DNA of 64,000 nt, from contig JAJEKV010000106.1 of assembly GCA_021234155.1 (NCBI GenBank), forward strand, positions 1,065,002 to 1,129,001, in the 5' to 3' direction. Under the pieces are notes generated by a model. The model had not been told where the DNA came from. It worked only from the letters and a program-made list of their open reading frames with translations, and ran no database searches. Both the position numbers and the translations under genes were made by a program. Of the stretch, positions 45,378-53,933 are shown one piece after another (position 1 is the stretch's first letter; every line of letters begins with the position of its first letter). The DNA is from Isoetes taiwanensis (lineage: Eukaryota; Streptophyta; Lycopodiopsida; Isoetales; Isoetaceae).

Positions 45378-48213
45378 TCAAAGTCCATCATCCCCTTCCT
45401 CCTCGTCTTCTTCATCCTCAGACTCAGTTTCGGAGGATGACTTCCACACAAGCTCCTCATCTGTAAGCTCCTCATCTGTGCCAACTTCTTCTTCTTCAAT
45501 CACATCTAGATTGTCTTCAGGTAAACCAGCAGATGTAATGGATCGCGTTACTCTCCTGCTACGAGTAGACCTGTCACTACCTCCTCTTCGTCTACGTCTA
45601 CCTATTCGGCTAGTAGAGGCTCCTCGAGATGATGATGCCATATCTCTCGTCATGCTCCTTGTCCTTCTCCTCAAGCTCATAGCCTCTTGAAAATATGCTT
45701 CATAGATTTCTCTATCTATATCATTATCATGGCTACGAGGCAGAAACTCTGGAGTCTTTGAGACATCTATTTCATTCGGATTCACCTTCAAAAAATCACA
45801 CAATAAGCATATATCATAATTTGGGGAACATAAAAACAAAATGGAAGATGAAGAGAAGAATACCTGCATAGGAGATGTATTCACAGTCTCAAACTTGCGA
45901 ACTAGCCTTAAGTTCTCTCGCACATACACCAACCGTTCAAGTTGCGCGGTTTAGCCTATTTCTAGTTTTCGTATGTGCAAGAGCATGCGCATTCCAATTC
46001 CTCTCTGCTGCCCCAGAAGAACAATCCTAAAAAGGAGGAATAATTTAGAATTTGAGAGGCTAATAAACTACATCAAATGAAAAACCCAATACTAAGTTAT
46101 CCAAAAAACAATAAAGTACTTGCCTGAGATAGTATTCGCACAGCCAACGCTTGAAGTTTTGGTGTTCTTCCTCCAAAGTTTTCCCACCATGTGACAGGCT
46201 TTAGCATAGATATCTCCTCGCGTGCCAATGCGTAGCTAAAAGATCCTGTCCCATTGCGATATTCATGTAATTCACGGAATAGAAGATCACAATCAGTAGT
46301 AGAGTACAACTTTTCTGTATAACTCATCCATGCATCCATTAATTCAGAATTTATAAATGTCGCCTCTTCTCTCCACAATGGATGCAACAAATGAGCTACA
46401 AGGTGGATTGGCCTCTTGAACCATTTCCATCGTATATCAAATAACTTCAACACATCTTGGTACCTAAAAATGCATTCAAACATGGAAGAACACTAGAAGT
46501 TTAGCAAATTAGAACTTTGAAATCGAAAAGTGATAATAGATAATACAACAAGTTTTAAATTTTAGCACTCTTTAAAAATTAGGACTTTTTAAATTCCAAC
46601 ATAGCAAACTAACAAGTTTGTAGTATTCAACATTAAAAAAATTCAACAATCTTTAAATTTCAGCAAACATTCAAGAAACTTACTTGGATTTGTGCGCTAC
46701 ATTTTCTTCCACTCCTTTGGTCAATACATCTTTGCTTCTTCTCATAAACTCATACAATAAGCCAATGGTAGATCCTTCCATATCGGTAAGGCGTAAGACA
46801 GTATAAAGTGGCGCCATCAAGGTCAAAATTACCTGGAAAGAGGACTCGGTGGCGGGATCAAGAATGTAATTCTTCATATTAATTGCATCTGGCTTATTGC
46901 AATCTGACCAAGCTCTCCACATGTCACTTACAACTGTTTGTTCGAGAGGATGCCAAACTTTGAGCAATCGTTGTATGACAAGATACATCACACCAAACCT
47001 TGTCTTGGCAGGCCTCAAGATGGCAAGGCTACTATGAGCGGCAAATATTTTTCTAGCATTTCTCTTCTTGCAAAAAAGACGCACAATACTATTTGCTTTC
47101 ATCATAGCACTCTTCATCCAAGGCAACTCACCAATGTCCTCCAAAAGAAGATCCAAAGAATTAGATGCACATGGACTCCAAACAAGGTTAGGGAACTCTT
47201 CCTCTAGCAAAGACCCCATGCGAACACAACTAGATGCGTTATCAGAAATTACTTGCACCACATTTTCCTTACCAACCTCTTTGATTGCTTCAGAGATTCT
47301 CTCGGCTAACCAAGAGCTATCAACTGTTGGCGTCGTGTTAGCATGGCTGCAATCAATAGACTTGAGAAACATTGTGCCATAACAAGATGATACTAGAATA
47401 TTAACAAGCTGCCTATGAGAAACATCAACCCATCCATCAGTTAATATAGAGCAACCATACTTGGGCCATAAAACTTTTATCTTCCCTAGCTTTCCCTGCA
47501 AAGATGTAACCTCGCTTTTCAAACCTTTGGTTCTCATGTGATTATACGTGACTCCACTATGTTTCTCACCAATCATAGAGAAAGACTCTAGCATGTTCCT
47601 CCAACATGGTGTTTTCAATAGATTAAAAGATAAATTAGCTTCAATGATACATCTCATTTCCATAACATTTGCATGTTGCTTCCTTTGCATTTGCAACACA
47701 TTACCCTTGCGTAATGTTTGTTGTTTCTTGACAACTGGAGATGAATGTGGAGGGCGAGTACTAGCACTCACAAAGGAAGCACCTTGACTCTCGTCAATTA
47801 GAGGAGATGAACCAGAGGTGGATACACCTACAAGCGAGAAGGTGCAGCAGAAAATCAGCAACAATAATTCCAAATCTAGTAATCAAGTTCGACATTATAA
47901 AGTATATTTTGCCCATACCTGGATGAGGCATGCTAAAAGAGTCAACTTCTGCTATCATATCTTCATCTTCACCAATTCCTTGGCTTCTAGAGTCACCATA
48001 CAAATCAGTAAGCTCTTTTAACATATCATCGGGCACACTTGGGCATTTTTTTACTCCCTTGCTAGGTTTTCCAATAAGATGCGCAATCATTCGTGTGGCA
48101 GACCCATGCACAAGCTTGTCGCAATATTTGCAATTCCAACTCCTATTTCCAGAGACATTCTTTGTAACATTTTTGGTACAAATATCCCAATATTTGCTCG
48201 GCACAGGTGGCAT
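45378..48213 (-). CDS. hAT-family transposase (BED, DUF659, dimerisation), five exons
   Basis: Exons on the minus strand: 48,213-47,919; 47,827-46,684; 46,463-46,124; 46,026-45,864; 45,785-45,378. Phases fit across all joins; the donor at 46,123 is GC (CTCAG/GCAAGT), the others GT. Order: BED zinc finger (NCKYCDKLV...ATRMIAHLIG) at about residues 30-60; DUF659 catalytic region with ILTDGWVD (first Asp) and VVQVISDNASS (second Asp); WWENFGGRTPKLQALAVRIL; and ERNWNAHALAHTKTRNRL (catalytic Glu, dimerisation start). The tail is unusual: an Arg/Ser-rich stretch followed by about 40 mostly acidic residues. Two problems: the conserved CxxH of the insertion domain reads CASN, and near 45,955 a 1-nt or 2-nt deletion breaks exon 4 (total 2,350 nt). 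The second sits in a GC context where base-calling errors are common here. Confidence 0.9.
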
Positions 48214-48348
48214 TGTTCTCTACTCGATCAAAACTGAATATTGAAGGAAAAATCAGACTTTTGAAAAATCAGACCTTTGAAAAATCAGACTTTTGAAAAA
48301 TCAGACTTAAAATTCATGCTAGATGTACAATAATTTGGTTTGGTTACA

Positions 48349-48420
48349 CAGTGCGTCAAATCAGTAGTTGTTCAAAAATGCCGATTAATACCAAAGAATT
48401 GTTGCAATATCCAAATTTTA
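48349..48420 (-). pseudogene. Exon-like fragment with splice sites, carried in hAT (copy 1)
   Basis: In the second unit (55,777-55,709) this is a 69-nt open exon flanked by TTCTTGCAG and GTAACC, coding LRLDIATIAGTLAF and NNYRFDDQ. In this first copy the same place is altered at several CAG/CTG positions and no longer open. Source gene unknown. It probably came with another captured gene piece. Confidence 0.45.
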
Positions 48421-48670
48421 ACTGCAAGAAGATAGAAAAGAAATAAGGACTTCAGGGAAAAATACCAACTATTGAACAATAGCTTAATGTTTCAAGAACA
48501 ATTAGATTCTTTAAAATAATTGTTTACCAGCATTCAAAATCTTCAACTCAAAGCAATACATGATCTCACTCTTCATGTCCTATGAGTATATATCGAAAGA
48601 CAAATCGCTGCTGAGAAACAATATCTGCAGTATGTGATCTCACTCCTAAAAATGACAATAGGTTTCTGAG

Positions 48671-49293
48671 TTGGTGGAAAAATATGACATTTTGCAGAAG
48701 GAAAAGGATACCATCGAGGCACAATCACGGGGAGAAAAAAGGCTGCTGGAAAGGAGATCAAAGCCCTGAGGAAAAGTCAACATGAATATCAATCAAAACT
48801 TGATGCATCGGTTCAAGGAAGAACGGAGCTTGAGGTACCATTGGTTATGATTTTGGTAAAGTTTGGTGTAAGTGCCTTAACCCTCAAAGATGCACAATTT
48901 ATGCTGCAAATCTTTCTCTAGAGGGTTATAAAGGCACATCATCAATAGCAGACCAAGAGAATTTCAACAAGATCCAAGTTTCTCCACGAGATTGAGCTGC
49001 TACGGCAGAAGTTATATGAATGTAGCATTGATTTTTTAGCAAAGGAGGATGAACGATCTGGCAAATGTAAGTGGGACTTCTGGCGATGCTATTGAGCTTC
49101 TCGGAACATCGATGATAGCATAAGCTTACTTCTTGCAGAGGTGTGCTGGCCCGCGTATTTGACATGTTCATTTACTCAGTATTTGCAGCAGCATATTAAC
49201 TTCTCTCCATTTTTTCAGTGATTAATTTTACAAGAAGCTCGGGGCGGCGGACACAATGGCTTAATATCTCCTAAATGTCCTTTTCTTCTCTAA
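48671..49293 (+). pseudogene. Captured EREX-like PX-protein coiled-coil exons (copy 1)
   Basis: Three exon pieces with introns: LVEKYDILQKEKDTIEAQSR then KALRKSQHEYQSKLDA in a shifted frame, ending at GAG/GTACC; a second exon from about 48,919 with KFLHEIELLRQKLYECSIDF; and a third with LILQEA...HNGLISPKCPFLL and a stop. The pattern (acidic coil, KSLR.S, LL.DC..L...L.E....., then D..LL..SDD.I..L) matches the C-terminus of plant PX-domain proteins of the EREX/EREL type, Rab5 effectors in vacuolar transport. In-frame TAG near 48,951 and single-base shifts break it; extra breaks here are at CAG/CTG sites. Strand is opposite to the transposase, so this is captured genomic DNA. Confidence 0.7.
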
Positions 49294-49575
49294 ATCAGTT
49301 TGTTTGTGGGGTTGTCATAAAAGCGACAATAAGCCCAAAATCTTGTTTCCAATCGGATCTAAGCGGATCGATGTTGGATCGATGAATCGGATAAGCCCAA
49401 AATCTTGTTTCCAACTTGTTTCCAAAATCGGATCGATTGCAATCACGATGCTAAATATGTAACAGACATTCTAATGGCAAAAGGCACTTGGTTAGTGCTT
49501 CTCAAATATTGGAATAAGGCTTGCATGCAATGACCAGCTATATGGAACCCCATATGTAAGAGGCATTGATATTAC

Positions 49576-49643
49576 CTGTCTTTCCCTAGAAGGGGCTGCA
49601 GTTCCATCGCCAACTTCTCCATGGTATCCAAACCTCTTAGAGC
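49576..49643 (-). pseudogene. Exon-like fragment, 68 nt, carried in hAT (copy 1)
   Basis: Flanked by TTTATGCAG and GTAATATC on the minus strand and open in two frames (for example LRGLDTMEKLAMELQPLL). Identical position in unit 2 (57,000-56,933). Splice-site context argues for a captured exon; the gene is not identified. Confidence 0.4.
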
Positions 49644-49723
49644 CTGCATAAAAGGCAAATAGAAATTGTAAGATGATGAATGAGACATTCACCTGAAGAA
49701 CTCTAATACAATATCAATAGACT

Positions 49724-50133
49724 TTGACTGCAAACATTCTTCAAATTGCTAAAACATGTGCCAACTTCTGCTGCGCACTATATAGAGTGCTTGTGCAACA
49801 GGTCAACTTATACGGATGTCAAGTATGGGGCCTGGGCTTGCACGAAAAAAATGGAAATGTATTGAACCAGTCCAGAAACGTTTCCTTGCAAATGAGCTTG
49901 GGATTAAAGCTCAAATGCCATATCCGATCATGCTGGCAGAAAGAAACAGCATGATGCCTTTAGAAGGTGAGGCAAGTTTCCAGTTTATCATGTTTGTGCA
50001 TATAGTTCAATCCCTGTCTTTTCAGATGACTGCCATCATGCAGAGCTATAGAGGAAACAAAGGAAAATGGATGGTATCAAGAGGTCATGTTATGGTTGAA
50101 ACGTTGGGATATAACAATGGCTGTCTTCCCTAA
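49724..50133 (+). pseudogene. LINE post-RT fragment inside hAT (copy 1)
   Basis: Reads ALYRVLVQQVNLYGCQVWG and, in a shifted frame, KKWKCIEPVQKRFLANELGI then PYPIMLAERNSMMPLEGEAS. This is the block that follows RT in plant LINEs (alternatively LVEPVLLYG...W and PI.L.E....P.E.EA). It is truncated at both ends and frameshifted. Confidence 0.75.
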
Positions 50134-50358
50134 GAGTTATTGATAAGCTGTCGGCATTTGGAATATAATAATGGCTGGCTTACCTACACAAGCTGAAGGA
50201 GTAAAGGTATTAGAGAGCGGATCAGAGTAAAGAGTTATTGCCCATGACCTCCATGTCGAATGTGGCTGAGAAGCTGATAGTAAATCTGTTTGTACAGTAT
50301 AAACAACATTATTAGACATTACAATTCAAATCAAGTAGCATATTGTGAAATAGATTAC

Positions 50359-50720
50359 CCGTGGGTATGTATATGCAAAACTGGTCTAGGTGGAGAACGA
50401 AGAACTGGTTTGGGAGATGGTTTCAAAACAGGCATAACTCCAGTGTCACCTTTATCTGAAGGAAGGGATGATTTGGAGCTGCCTTCATCCAGATTAATTA
50501 CTTTTATGGGCGCTTCTCCTTCTGCCACAGCTGCTCTAATGCTGCATTTAGACAATCTTCTGCCTGTAAGACTCCTTAGGTGCAAACTCAACCTTGCAAA
50601 ACTAGATGAATACCTCTTGTTAGTCCGCAAGCTGAAAGAACCAGAAGAAGCATTGCTGCACGAGGCCTACACTAGCTGGACAGGTGATATCACAGGCCTT
50701 CATCGATCGATCAGAGTAGC
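50359..50720 (-). pseudogene. Captured first exon resembling plastid translation initiation factor IF-2 (copy 1)
   Basis: A minus frame has a Ser/Arg-rich, transit-peptide-like start (SSSFARLSLHLRSLTGRR), then KVINLDEGSSKSS and VMPVLKPSPKPVL...RPVL, ending at a donor (CACGG/GTAATC; CACAG/GTAATC in unit 2). The LK-P-KPVLK motif after a Ser-rich acidic segment resembles the N-terminus of plant chloroplast IF-2 (FUG1 type). This is a recollection of the family, so medium confidence at best. A Met upstream (near 50,700) is in another frame. As in other captured exons, only the 5' exon is present. Confidence 0.4.
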
Positions 50721-50883
50721 ATTTCCGGCAGCCGTTTAGGGTAAACAAAAGAGGAAAAAACAGAGAGAGAGAGGGAAAATTGTGACGAGGGTTTTTCCCC
50801 TCGTTTTTTTTTTCTTTTTTTTTAATCTAAATGTCATTTTGGCCCATTTTTTGTATTTAAGGCATTTGGAGGTTTTTTGTTTT

Positions 50884-51045
50884 GTTAAATACGTACTATA
50901 CGTATTTTTTGGATCAATACGTTAAGTACGGTATTAAACAAAAGTATTGGAAATTTGGCAAAGCAACTTTAAGGTATAGTACGTATAGTACGATGCAAGA
51001 GGTATTATACGTACCCAGAGGTAAAATACGCGTACGTAAACAACA
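50884..51045. repeat. hAT right subterminal ACGTA-motif array (copy 1)
   Basis: AAATACGTACTATACGTATTT, TACGTTAAGTACGG, TATAGTACGTATAGTACG, TATACGTACC and TACGCGTACG repeat in about 160 bp before the terminus. Confidence 0.75.
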
Positions 51046-51189
51046 TTGCGCCGCCCAAAATAATGGTGACTTTGACCGCCTACTGTCAGCGTCACCAACT
51101 CCCTTGTCAAATTTTGGCGCCAAACTTCTGTACTGTCACTCCGGCGCCTCTACGTGCATCCTCTCCGCCTTCACTCCTCATCTGCAATC

Positions 51190-52497
51190 CATGTCTCCTG
51201 TAATTTCTGTGTTCTTGCCCCATTTACAGAACTCCCAAGGTCAAGAAGTGGGAGATTTTGTCTCAATAGGTTCGTGGGTGAGTATGCTGCCATCAACGAG
51301 GGGCGAGCATAGAGTTAAGCAACAAAGGCGATCAGACGTGCGGACACATTGGATAGGTAGGATAAAAGAGTTCAAGTTGAATTCTAGCGGCCGGAAAGTG
51401 GAAAGTATAACAATACGACATGCATATACCCCTTCTGATATGGCCAAAGAGCTAATATCCACCAAAAACAGATTCCCAAAATTGCCCACAAATGGTAACC
51501 ACCTTAATCGGATCACACGACGCGAAGCTAGCTGTCAGCTACTTAACTGCGTAGAGATAGTTTCACGTCGTGTGATCTCCTTATCTTTTCATTTCTTTCG
51601 TTGAGACGTGTTTATAAACAACTTTATTGTGCAGGTTTATGTTTATCAGACGTCGTGGATGTCATTCCGGCCGAAAGTATTAGTAGTGTACTTGTCGTGT
51701 ATCACGTAGACATTGGAATTGTCCTTTTCCAAGGTATGGATGCCGTGACCTTGCGGGGTATAGGCATCTGGTTTTACGGACATGATTATAACGTAAAGGT
51801 CAGGAAACCGAGCTTGAGGCCGGTTGAATTGCCCCCTTTAAGTGAACTTTGTAAGCCACAGACTAATGAGAACAATGTAATTGCAATGAAGAAATGCATG
51901 GCTGACGAGGTGCAAGCGGGAATGTCTGAAAACGGAGGCGTGAGGATGAGTTTCAAAATCTTCACACCGTTTGAGGTATTTGCTAACATATTCGGATGGC
52001 GCGGGGAAGTTCAAAAGCTCCGAAGACATATACGTGCTTTCTCCCCCCTGCCGATTTTGTGGATGGCTTATTTTTGGTTCCGACCTGGGATGTTCGATTC
52101 CACGAATCATCCGGTCAACTAACAGAGGTCCGCGTAGTTAAGTCCTCCTTTAAGTTCAGATACTTTCTTCCAAAACAATATTTATACGTTAATTGTCAAC
52201 TAGAACGAAGGAAACAGAAAAAGAGAGGTTGCACAACTTTTTGGGAGCCGTTTGAGGACCATAACCAGCATACACTCCGTCACGGTGGATATTCGAGTAT
52301 GGAGAGGGGAGGAAGTCATTTATACAGCCACCATGGAAAGCGAATGGCCATTATCAGAGCTAAGAGTGCTAATGGAGACAGAGGAGATTGCTGACGACTT
52401 CCATTATTTTATTGATGGCATTAGGGTTGGTTACAGGCAAGAGGGAAATGTAAAGTTTAGTGAGTTCGCGATCAACAAGAAATTGTCTATCGCCTAG
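51190..52497 (+). CDS. Cassette gene 1, unknown protein (copy 1), frames disturbed
   Basis: The first part (51,190-51,600) starts at an ATG after TCTGCAATCC and contains VGDFVSIGSWVSML, WIGRIKEFKLNSSGRKVESI and RHAYTPSDMAKEL, which loosely recalls a BAH-type fold (GDFV, then W/YIGRI, then xxYxP). This is weak. A probable intron follows (GTAACC at 51,495 to TTGTGCAG at about 51,633) and holds hairpin 1. The next part reads DVVDVIP, VDIGIVLFQGMDAVT and CKPQTNENNVIAMKKCM. A third part (52,000-52,497) reads FHESSGQLTEVRVVKSSFKF, VDIRVWRGEEVIYTATMESE and DDFHYFIDGIRVGYRQEGN, with a compact ubiquitin-like look. Frame changes coincide with CAG/CTG sites and differ between copies, so the true gene may be open. 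No family identified. Confidence 0.5.
51511..51577. other. Hairpin 1 (copy 1), stem GATCACACGACG
   Basis: GATCACACGACG at 51,511-51,522 pairs perfectly with CGTCGTGTGATC at 51,566-51,577; loop about 43 nt. It lies in the presumed intron of gene 1. The same stem with another loop follows the H3 gene. Confidence 0.85.
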
Positions 52498-52526
52498 CGC
52501 TTTGAATCTCGGTTTTTTATTTGTGT

Positions 52527-52590
52527 TTTTGTCCGATGTTTTTTTAGGGTTCCGTATTTTGTCCGATATTTTTTTAGGGTTCCGTACAAT
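52527..52590. repeat. 31-bp tandem duplication downstream of gene 1
   Basis: TTTTTGTCCGAT.TTTTTTTAGGGTTCCGTA appears twice in a row between gene 1 and the H3 promoter; also in unit 2 near 59,940. Confidence 0.75.
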
Positions 52591-52679
52591 TATTTAAAAA
52601 CGTTACCATCATATTTTACTTTAACTTCTGTTTTTTACTATTTATCTCTTGCCAGTTGTCTATTTTTGTCAGTGTTCGT

Positions 52680-52707
52680 AGTATAAAGCGCCATCCGCTG
52701 AGAAGCC
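52680..52707 (+). promoter_or_regulatory. TATA box and start context of the H3-like gene (copy 1)
   Basis: GTATAAAGCGCC (GTATATAAAGCGCC in unit 2) lies about 20-30 bp before the ATG, which has a good context GCCATGG. Such a short leader is unusual; transcription would start almost at the ATG. Confidence 0.5.
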
Positions 52708-53640
52708 ATGGCAAGAACTAAGCAAACTGCAAGGACCCATCCAGGTGGTGTAAGGCCAGGTGATTACATTAGTCCGCCTCCTTCATCTGAATCTAAAGTC
52801 TCTGATAGAGATTCTCCTCCTCCGACCATGTCTAACAGAAGACCCGGAAAAGAAATCCGCATGACAGACGGCGGGAGAAGCAGCTCCGGAGTAAGTAGGG
52901 AGGTGCACTCCAGTTCGGAGCCGGAGGATGGAAATGTGAGAGACCGGCGAGCAGAATATGACGCCGGATTAATTATTGGGCAGTCGTCTGTTCTTGCTCT
53001 TACTGCTCCTCCTGCTCCTCCTCTGGATGCACCAGAACCTTCAAATCAAAGGAGGAGGCCCAACGCCCGAAAGGGGAAGGCGACCAGAAATGTGAGGAGA
53101 CGGCCGGAAGAGTCGGCCGAGGAACGACCCCTGCAAATGCCGGGGTGAGGAGACGGCGGAAGAAGAGTCGGCCGAGCAACGAGCTCCAAATGCCGGGTGG
53201 GTGAGGGTAGTGGCGGCGGCGGAAGACGAAGCACTGCATTAAAGCGCTTCGAGATTAAGAAGTATCGAAGAGCACTGAGATGGTCATTCCGCGTCTCCCA
53301 TTTGCCGGGCTCGTGAAAAGAGATTCTCAAAGAGTGTGGTGCGATACATCATACCGATTCTGAAATTCAAGCAAGCGCCTTAAATGCTCTTCAAATGGCT
53401 TCGGAAGCAGTTGGTGTCGGTCTGTTCGAGGACTCGAAACTTGCAGCAATACATGCCAAGCGGGTGACTGTCATGCCCAAGGACATGTGCCTCGTCTTAC
53501 GCATAAGGGATCCCGAGTACTATGGTCAAAATTTTATGGCTGAATACAACAAGAAGAAAGACCCCCCCAGAAAAAAGGCCGTGAAGTGTCTTTGTGTTTT
53601 TTTCATATGTATAATATTTCTTAATGTAATGGCTTTATAA
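52708..53640 (+). CDS. Divergent histone H3-family protein with long tail (copy 1)
   Basis: Starts M-ARTKQTAR, identical to residues 1-8 of canonical H3. The next residues are T-H-P-G-G where H3 has K-S-T-G-G, so K4 is kept and K9/S10 are lost. A tail of about 150 residues rich in Pro, Ser, Arg and Glu follows (52,740-53,230). The histone fold follows: EIKK...KSTEMVI (alpha-N), LVKEIL (alpha 1), [20 protein letters not shown] (loop 1 about 4 residues longer than H3, then alpha 2), [20 protein letters not shown] and MPKDM (alpha 3), then a C-terminal extension ([12 protein letters not shown]...). CENH3 also starts MARTK and has a longer loop 1, so a CENH3-like origin is possible. It is intronless, unlike plant CENH3. 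Frame shifts near 53,150, 53,230 and 53,320 sit mostly at CHG sites. Confidence 0.8.
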
Positions 53641-53715
53641 GCTGAATCTCTTAGTCCATTTCTTTCTTAGAAGCCTAGCTTCAGACTTTGTATTTTTTTT
53701 AATGTTATAATGTGA

Positions 53716-53785
53716 GGATCACCTGACGCCAAAGCAAGCATTGTGCTTTTTTGTTGCACATAGTAGTCTTCGCGTCGTGTGATCC
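53716..53785. other. Hairpin 2 (copy 1), downstream of H3
   Basis: GGATCACCTGACGCC pairs with CGCGTCGTGTGATCC. In unit 2 the left arm is GGATCACACGACGCC, matching the hairpin 1 stem. The loop contains GCATTGTGC...GTTGCACA. It lies about 80 bp after the H3 stop and may form the 3' end of the transcript or be a small insertion. Confidence 0.8.
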
Positions 53786-53811
53786 AACCCTAACCCTAAC
53801 CCTAACCCTAG
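53786..53811. repeat. Telomere-like (AACCCT)4 array (copy 1)
   Basis: Four AACCCT repeats directly abut hairpin 2 and precede cassette gene 3 by about 125 bp. Too short for a chromosome end. Plant telo-box promoters carry AAACCCTAA, which this resembles. Confidence 0.8.
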
Positions 53812-53933
53812 AATGTACGGACAAATCTCCCCACAACGGCTGTGTCCCCTTTCATAATCGACAACGGCTACTTGAGTTCAAAAGTGACAGCCTTTACCGC
53901 TCCTAAACATCTTGTTTTGTCGTTTGCTTAGCC

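Larger units (their letters stand above)
44981..51056 (-). mobile_element. Complete hAT transposon with host-gene cargo (Pack-hAT), about 6.06 kb
   Basis: The left end starts CAGTGTTGTCAGG at 44,989. The right end finishes ACAACATTG at 51,048, the reverse complement of CAATGTTGT. The 8-bp sequence CGCCGCCC lies immediately outside both ends (44,981-44,988 and 51,049-51,056), the target duplication length of hAT elements. Both subterminal regions are packed with ACGTA/TACGT motifs. Inside are the five-exon transposase gene (minus strand) and several exon-like fragments of other genes. Right parts of this element recur in the tandem units, ending at about 58,472 in the second. The left end is present only once because the array starts inside the transposase gene. 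Confidence 0.92.

Noticed and set aside
45349-45690. 113-codon Ser-rich plus-strand ORF
   Set aside because: It is the antisense shadow of the acidic/RS-rich last exon of the transposase.
47930-48244. 104-codon plus-strand ORF repeated in the units
   Set aside because: Shadow of transposase exon 1; no promoter or family motif.
53786-53811. True telomere or chromosome end
   Set aside because: Only four repeats, present inside every tandem unit, with genes on both sides.
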